Position numbers and translations under genes: made by a program. Positions 60,069 through 64,000 of a stretch of 64,000 bases of DNA are shown here, in pieces; the stretch's first letter is position 1; each line of letters begins with the position of its first letter. The DNA is from Asanoa ishikariensis (GTDB lineage: Bacteria > Actinomycetota > Actinomycetes > Mycobacteriales > Micromonosporaceae), in NCBI RefSeq assembly GCF_900107455.1, contig NZ_FNQB01000001.1:2294001-2358000 (forward strand), in the 5' to 3' direction. The notes below the pieces were generated by a model. That model was not told the DNA's origin and ran no database searches. It was given only the letters and a program-made list of their open reading frames with translations.

Positions 60069-60359
60069 ATGCCAACGCTACGCATCGAACATCCGATCAC
60101 GGACTACCAGACCTGGCGAGGCGCGTTCGACTCGTTCGCCCCGGCCCGCGAAAAGGCGGGCGTCCAACAGCACCGCATCCTGCTCCCGGTCGACGACCAG
60201 CAGTACGTCACGGTCGACCTCGACTTCGCCACGATCGAGGCGGCCCAGCGATTTCGCGCGTTCCTCGAGACGACCGTCTGGTCCGATCCGGACCGCGCAC
60301 CCGCCCTGGCCGGCACGCCCCGCACCCGAATTCTCACCCCGCCTGACAGCGACCGATGA
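60069..60359 (+). CDS. Small cyclase/ABM-like hypothetical protein
   Basis: The 96-aa protein reads TLRIEHPITDYQTWRGAFDS, VQQHRILLPVDDQQYVTVDL and IEAAQRFRAFLETTVW. This is a ferredoxin-like alpha/beta pattern similar to ABM-type or cyclase-like dimers, with the ITDYxxWxxxFDxF element common in that group. The exact family is not recognised. It is divergent from the LuxR-type regulator and its start is 36 bp from the shared palindrome, so it is a likely direct target. Confidence 0.7.
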   Translation: MPTLRIEHPITDYQTWRGAFDSFAPAREKAGVQQHRILLPVDDQQYVTVDLDFATIEAAQRFRAFLETTVWSDPDRAPALAGTPRTRILTPPDSDR

Positions 60360-60366
60360 CGCTCGG

Positions 60367-60489
60367 TCATCGCAGTCGTTCATTGCCGTCTTCGCCGGTG
60401 ACTATCACTTCTCGGCCGTGCACGGCGATCTGCCCGTCTGGGTGAACCCACACCTGTGGTCGCGACCGGGACGCGGTCGGACGAGGCAT
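60367..60489 (-). CDS. Possible small protein (40 aa)
   Basis: An ATG at 60489 opens a 40-codon frame ending at 60367. The C-terminal part has a small beta-rich pattern (PQVWVHPDGQIAVHGREVIV, TGEDGNERLR). It lies 23 bp downstream of the YciI gene on the same strand. There is no recognisable family and the evidence for expression is weak. Confidence 0.25.
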   Translation of the reverse strand: MPRPTASRSRPQVWVHPDGQIAVHGREVIVTGEDGNERLR

Positions 60490-60512
60490 GCCGTCCCGGC
60501 GCACCAGAACGG

Positions 60513-60875
60513 CTAGGTCCACGCGCGTTTCGTGGCGCCGCGGAAGCGTCGCACCTCCTGCGGCCAGCCGCAGGCCGTTGCGATCTTGCCCGCCCACAGC
60601 CGCGCGTTCTCCTCGTCGGGGACGTCCACGACCGCGAAGCCGCCAAGGTGTTCCTTGGACTCGACGAACGGGCCGTCGGTGAACAGTGGCGTGCCGCTGG
60701 ACGCGTCGACGCTGAACACCGGAGCGGCGTCGTCCAGGCCGCCGGTCACGACGAGGACCCCCGCGTCCTTCATCTCCTCGACCAGCACCTGGACCGTCCT
60801 GGCCTTCTCCTGTAGCTCCTCGTCCGTGTAGTGCGGCACCCACTCGTCGTTGAAAGCGATGAGGTACTCAGGCAT
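60513..60875 (-). CDS. YciI family protein
   Basis: The 120-aa protein begins MPEYLIAFNDEWVPHYTDEE, with the alpha-beta ferredoxin-like pattern of YCII domains: VLVEEMKDAGVLVVTGGLDD, FTDGPFVESKEHLGGFAVVD and VPDEENARLWAGKIATACGW. This layout (GPF-x-E-x-KE) is the DGPF subgroup, often next to ECF sigma factors. YCII proteins are suspected dimeric enzymes with a His-Asp active site, but the reaction is unknown. ATG 60875 was chosen over 60914. Confidence 0.9.
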   Translation of the reverse strand: MPEYLIAFNDEWVPHYTDEELQEKARTVQVLVEEMKDAGVLVVTGGLDDAAPVFSVDASSGTPLFTDGPFVESKEHLGGFAVVDVPDEENARLWAGKIATACGWPQEVRRFRGATKRAWT

Positions 60876-61011
60876 GTCTCCTCTTTCCCGCCGGGGTGGC
60901 CTCTCTACCGCCACCCTTCACCCTCTCCACGAACAGCGGGAGCCGGATCGGACAGCACGTCGGGATTTCCGTCCGGGGAGTCCGTCGCGCGCGGCAGGGT
61001 CAGTCGCTACC

Positions 61012-62058
61012 GTGTCCGACGTGACGGCCCAAACCACCGACGGGCACCACCATCCGGCTGCGCCCGGCGGCCCGACCGACCCGCCGCCCGAGAAGCCTCG
61101 GCGGCTCTTCGGTGACCGCATCGGGTCGGTTGAAGTGCTTACCGCCGTTCTCGTGCTGTTGGTCGTGTTCCGTGGCCCCGTGTCGTCCGCCATCTCCAGC
61201 CCGCGGTTGCAGACCTGGACCACCGTGTTCGTCTCGGTGATGGTGCAGGCCGTGCCGTTTCTGGTGTTCGGCGTCGTCCTCTCCGCGGTGATCGCCGTCT
61301 TCGTGCCGCCCTCGTTCTGGGCCAAGGCCCTCCCGAAGCATCCCGCGCTGGCCGTGCCCGTCGCGTCCGTGGCCGGCGTGGTGCTGCCCGGCTGCGAGTG
61401 TGGGTCCGTGCCGATCGCCGGGTCGTTGATCCGGCGCGGTGTCACGCCCGCCGCCGCGCTCGCGTTCCTGCTCGCCGCCCCGGCGATCAACCCGATCGTG
61501 CTGACCGCCACGGCCGTCGCGTTTCCGAACAACCCCGAGATGGTCGTCGGTCGCGGCGTCGCGAGCCTGATCGTCGCGATGCTCATGGGCTGGCTCTGGT
61601 TGCGCCTCGGCAAGGCCGAGTGGATCCGGTTGCCGCACCGTCACGACGAGGGTGTCGGCAAGTTGATCGCGTTCTGGGCCGCGGTGCGGCACGACGTGAT
61701 CCACGCGGGTGGCTTCCTGGTCGTCGGTGCCATGGCCGCCGCCACGATCAACGTGGTGGTGCCCGAGCGGTGGCTGCTCACGCTCGCCGACAACCCGGTG
61801 CTGTCCGTGCTCGCGCTGGCGGTCCTGGCCGTCGTCCTGTCGATCTGCTCGGAAGCCGACGCCTTCGTCGCCGCGTCCCTGTCGCAGTTCTCGCTGACCT
61901 CGCGGCTGGTGTTCCTGGTGGTCGGCCCGATGGTCGACCTGAAGCTGATCTCCATGCAGACAGGCGTGTTCGGCCGGCGGTTCGCGACCCGGTTCTCGCC
62001 GGCCACGTTCGCGGTCGCGGTGCTCGTCGCGGTCGGAGTGGGAGTGGTGGTGCTGTGA
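61012..62058 (+). CDS. YraQ/DUF318-type permease
   Basis: The 348-aa membrane protein has a hydrophilic, His-rich N-terminus (DGHHHPAAPG) and about eight membrane helices. The family hallmark GCECGSVPIAGSLIRRG, with a C-x-C pair, is followed by AAPAINPIVL and LSICSEADAFVAASLSQF. Related permeases (ArsP-like) are proposed to move thiol-reactive or organo-metalloid compounds; the substrate here is unknown. GTG 61012 or 61021 can serve as start. The next gene overlaps it by 4 bp and encodes the typical partner (TIGR03943). Confidence 0.9.
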   Translation: MSDVTAQTTDGHHHPAAPGGPTDPPPEKPRRLFGDRIGSVEVLTAVLVLLVVFRGPVSSAISSPRLQTWTTVFVSVMVQAVPFLVFGVVLSAVIAVFVPPSFWAKALPKHPALAVPVASVAGVVLPGCECGSVPIAGSLIRRGVTPAAALAFLLAAPAINPIVLTATAVAFPNNPEMVVGRGVASLIVAMLMGWLWLRLGKAEWIRLPHRHDEGVGKLIAFWAAVRHDVIHAGGFLVVGAMAAATINVVVPERWLLTLADNPVLSVLALAVLAVVLSICSEADAFVAASLSQFSLTSRLVFLVVGPMVDLKLISMQTGVFGRRFATRFSPATFAVAVLVAVGVGVVVL

Positions 62059-62777
62059 ACCGGCAAGCGCAAGGCGTCGTGCTGCTGCTCCTCGGTGGGG
62101 CGGTGCTCAAGGCCAGCCTGACCGACGTCTACCTGCGGTACGTCAAGGAGGGCCTCCAGCCCTTCCTGATCGCCGCCGGTGCGGTGCTGGTCGTGGCCGC
62201 GGTCGTGACCCTCGCCCACGACCTGCGGCAACAACTCCGGGGCACCAAGAACGAGAAAGACAGCCACGACCACAGCGGCCACGGCCCGACCGTCGGTTGG
62301 CTGCTCGTACTCCCCGTCATCGGCCTGCTGCTCGTCGCACCTCCGGCGCTGGGCTCGTTCGCCGCCGGCCAGTCCGGCACCGCGCTGTCGAGCCAGGCGA
62401 TCTCCGACTACCCGCCCCTGCCACCGGGCGACCCAGCCAAGATCAGCGTTCTGGAGTACGCGTCCCGCGCGATCTACGACAACGGGACCTCGATCGGCGA
62501 TCGTACGGTGCAGATGTCGGGATTCGTCTCGCCCGGTGTCGCCGGTGAGCTCCTGCTCACGCGCATGATCCTGTCGTGCTGCGCGGCCGACGGCCGGCCG
62601 ATCAAGCTCGGCATGACCGGTGGCGCACCCGTCGACCTGCCGGCCGACACCTGGATCGAGGTCACCGGCAAATACAGCAGCAAGGCCGGCACCGACCCCG
62701 TCAACGGCGAGCAGATCCCTTACATCGACGTGCAGACGTGGGTACGGATCGAGCCGCCCCGCAACCAGTACCAGTGA
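62055..62777 (+). CDS. TIGR03943-type putative permease subunit
   Basis: The 240-aa membrane protein starts with a hydrophobic helix pair (GVVLLLLGGAVLKASLTDVY, PFLIAAGAVLVVAAVVTLAH). A His-rich linker (DSHDHSGHGPTVG) and a third helix (WLLVLPVIGLLLVAPPALGS) follow. The extracytoplasmic tail carries FVSPGVAGELLLTRMILSCC, a Cys-Cys pair, and a strand-rich end (IEVTGKYSSKAG, YIDVQTWVRIE). This is the TIGR03943 partner of YraQ-type permeases. GTG 62055 overlaps the permease stop by 4 bp, so translation is coupled. The Cys pair and His linker suggest a metal or metalloid role, by inference. Confidence 0.88.
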   Translation: MNRQAQGVVLLLLGGAVLKASLTDVYLRYVKEGLQPFLIAAGAVLVVAAVVTLAHDLRQQLRGTKNEKDSHDHSGHGPTVGWLLVLPVIGLLLVAPPALGSFAAGQSGTALSSQAISDYPPLPPGDPAKISVLEYASRAIYDNGTSIGDRTVQMSGFVSPGVAGELLLTRMILSCCAADGRPIKLGMTGGAPVDLPADTWIEVTGKYSSKAGTDPVNGEQIPYIDVQTWVRIEPPRNQYQ

Positions 62778-63905
62778 CTACGTCAACGTCCGCAGGTCCA
62801 TGGCCGTCCACGACAGCCGGTCCTCGAAACCGCTGGACCACCAGAGGAACCCGCCGCGGCACAGCACGCTGACCGCGTCGGAGGCGACCGTCACGGTCGT
62901 ACCCCGGGAGACGTCGTAGATCAGCAATGGACGTCCCTGGAAGGTCGAAGCGGCCGGGTCGAGCGCGGTCAGCACCTCGAAACGGTCGAGGACCGCGACG
63001 TCGGTCAAGGGAAAGCCCACGTCGGGTCCGGCGATCCGTCGGCGTTGCGTGCCGTCGACCCGCACCAGGTCGACCCGGCCGGCGCCGGCGTCGTCGTCCA
63101 GGATGATCGACCGGCACCAGGTGGCTCCGCAGGACGGGAAGTCCGCCATGCCCGCGACGAACTCCCTGGTCTGGTTGCTCACGCGGTCCAGCAGCCGCAC
63201 CCGGCCGCCCGCGACCGCGTCCATGCTGTCGACCAGCCACGGCCAACCGACGGGAGACCAGGTCCCGGGGACCGTCCTGGCGCGCGGGTCGCCGCCGTCG
63301 AGGACGACCGAGCGCAACTCCGTCGACGGGTCCGCGCCGTCTCCGTACACCGTCCAATGCAGACGCCCGTCCGAGATGGCCAACTCGTGCGCCGAGTCGG
63401 TCTGCCGCACGTCGCCGGCATCCGCCACGATGCGGCGCGTGGCGCCGCCCGCGTCGGTGCCGATGACCCACATCGACGTCGTGCGCCGGCCGACCGCGTC
63501 CTCCGCCGACTCCGCCCAGGCCACCCACCCCTGACCGGAGACGAAGCCGAAGAACTGCGGAGCGGACTCGGCCGGCAGCCGCCGCAGCTCGCGGGCCGGC
63601 TCGGCACCGCGCACCACCACCAGCCGCACCACCAGGCCGTCGGCGGTGACCGCTTGGCCGATGGAGGTGCCGGCATCCACGAAAAAACCGGGGGTGTACG
63701 TGTCGCCGTCCGCCAGCGAGCCCGACACCGAGCCGCGGACCGCCTGCGGCCAGACCGAGCCGACACCAGCCGGAACGGGGGTAGTGGGATCACGCACGTC
63801 GTCGGGGGAGAGCGACAACAGCCAGACCACCGCGACGAGTGCGGCGAACAAACCGGTCCAGCGCACCTGAGCCGGCCGGGCCGTCGCCGGCCTGCCATCG
63901 ACCAC
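62778..63905 (-). CDS. Membrane-anchored beta-propeller-like hypothetical protein
   Basis: The 375-aa protein has one N-terminal membrane helix (WTGLFAALVAVVWLLSL) followed by an extracytoplasmic part of about 335 residues. That part shows repeated beta-strand pairs (FFGFVSGQGWVAWAE, STELRSVVLDGGDPR, RRIVADAGDVRQTDSAHEL, LLIYDVSRGTTVTV), the pattern of a beta-propeller of about six blades. Cysteines in SCGATWCRS and VLCRG could form disulphides. No family is recognised. It converges on the permease pair with no gap at 62777/62778, and GTG 63905 is the start. Confidence 0.75.
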   Translation of the reverse strand: MVDGRPATARPAQVRWTGLFAALVAVVWLLSLSPDDVRDPTTPVPAGVGSVWPQAVRGSVSGSLADGDTYTPGFFVDAGTSIGQAVTADGLVVRLVVVRGAEPARELRRLPAESAPQFFGFVSGQGWVAWAESAEDAVGRRTTSMWVIGTDAGGATRRIVADAGDVRQTDSAHELAISDGRLHWTVYGDGADPSTELRSVVLDGGDPRARTVPGTWSPVGWPWLVDSMDAVAGGRVRLLDRVSNQTREFVAGMADFPSCGATWCRSIILDDDAGAGRVDLVRVDGTQRRRIAGPDVGFPLTDVAVLDRFEVLTALDPAASTFQGRPLLIYDVSRGTTVTVASDAVSVLCRGGFLWWSSGFEDRLSWTAMDLRTLT

Positions 63906-64000
63906 GCCGTCTCTCCCGCCCGTCGACGAACCAGCCCGGAGACTATCCGCCTGCCCGGGTCGCGCGTGCGCGACAGCGGCTGGATCACCCGTGCGGTGCG

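Noticed and set aside
1-64000. tRNA, rRNA, CRISPR arrays, insertion sequences, prophage genes
   Set aside because: None seen when reading both strands. No transposase or integrase signature and no regularly spaced repeats outside coding.

Overview
The window is high-GC DNA with GTG/TTG starts and long antisense open frames. It carries mycothiol-linked DinB/MDMPI-fold families (2-481, 7683-8252), several ECF sigma factors, a large AfsR/SARP regulator and a set of large secreted hydrolases. This points to a soil actinomycete (Actinomycetota); the sequence alone does not justify a genus. I see no tRNA, rRNA, CRISPR array, insertion sequence or phage module.

Layout. 1-10 kb holds small regulator/enzyme pairs: a LysR/SDR divergent pair with a palindromic operator, an LRV/HEAT-like repeat protein, an ECF sigma factor overlapping a membrane-anchored partner with a CARDB-like domain, an AraC-CutC pair, and a MarR/azoreductase divergent pair with two identical 12-bp palindromes. 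10.4-27.8 kb is the centrepiece, a three-gene minus-strand operon for a Tc (ABC-type) toxin complex: a TcB-TcC fusion (2460 aa) with a lower-GC, unassigned effector tip, then TcA split into a 2261-aa N-terminal and a 1086-aa C-terminal protein whose genes overlap by 23 bp. 28.0-34.0 kb holds a divergently transcribed secreted repeat/beta-propeller protein and a convergent 1001-aa SARP-BTAD-NB-ARC-TPR regulator; these are the obvious candidates for an accessory protein and a controller of the toxin locus.

34-46 kb holds small housekeeping or stress genes (PCD-glyoxalase fusion, ABM monooxygenase, a macro-domain remnant, an ECF sigma/NTF2 pair, an aquaporin, a medium-chain dehydrogenase), a secreted M14 carboxypeptidase, an epoxide hydrolase and an ECF41-type sigma factor with its FAD oxidoreductase. 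46-54 kb carries a secreted subtilase (1228 aa), a divergent TrmB/LuxR-like regulator and a second secreted M14 protein. 54-64 kb carries two hypothetical genes, a 5'-nucleotidase split into two genes, a MOSC protein, a decayed SGNH hydrolase, a LuxR-type regulator with a perfect 14-bp palindrome in its divergent promoter, a YciI protein, a YraQ-type permease with its TIGR03943 partner, and a membrane-anchored hypothetical protein.

Together, the Tc complex, the secreted propeller protein and the secreted peptidases suggest a lineage that attacks or digests other organisms. That is inference from gene content. The most unusual element is the Tc locus: an unusual TcA split point combined with a B-C fusion and an unassigned effector.
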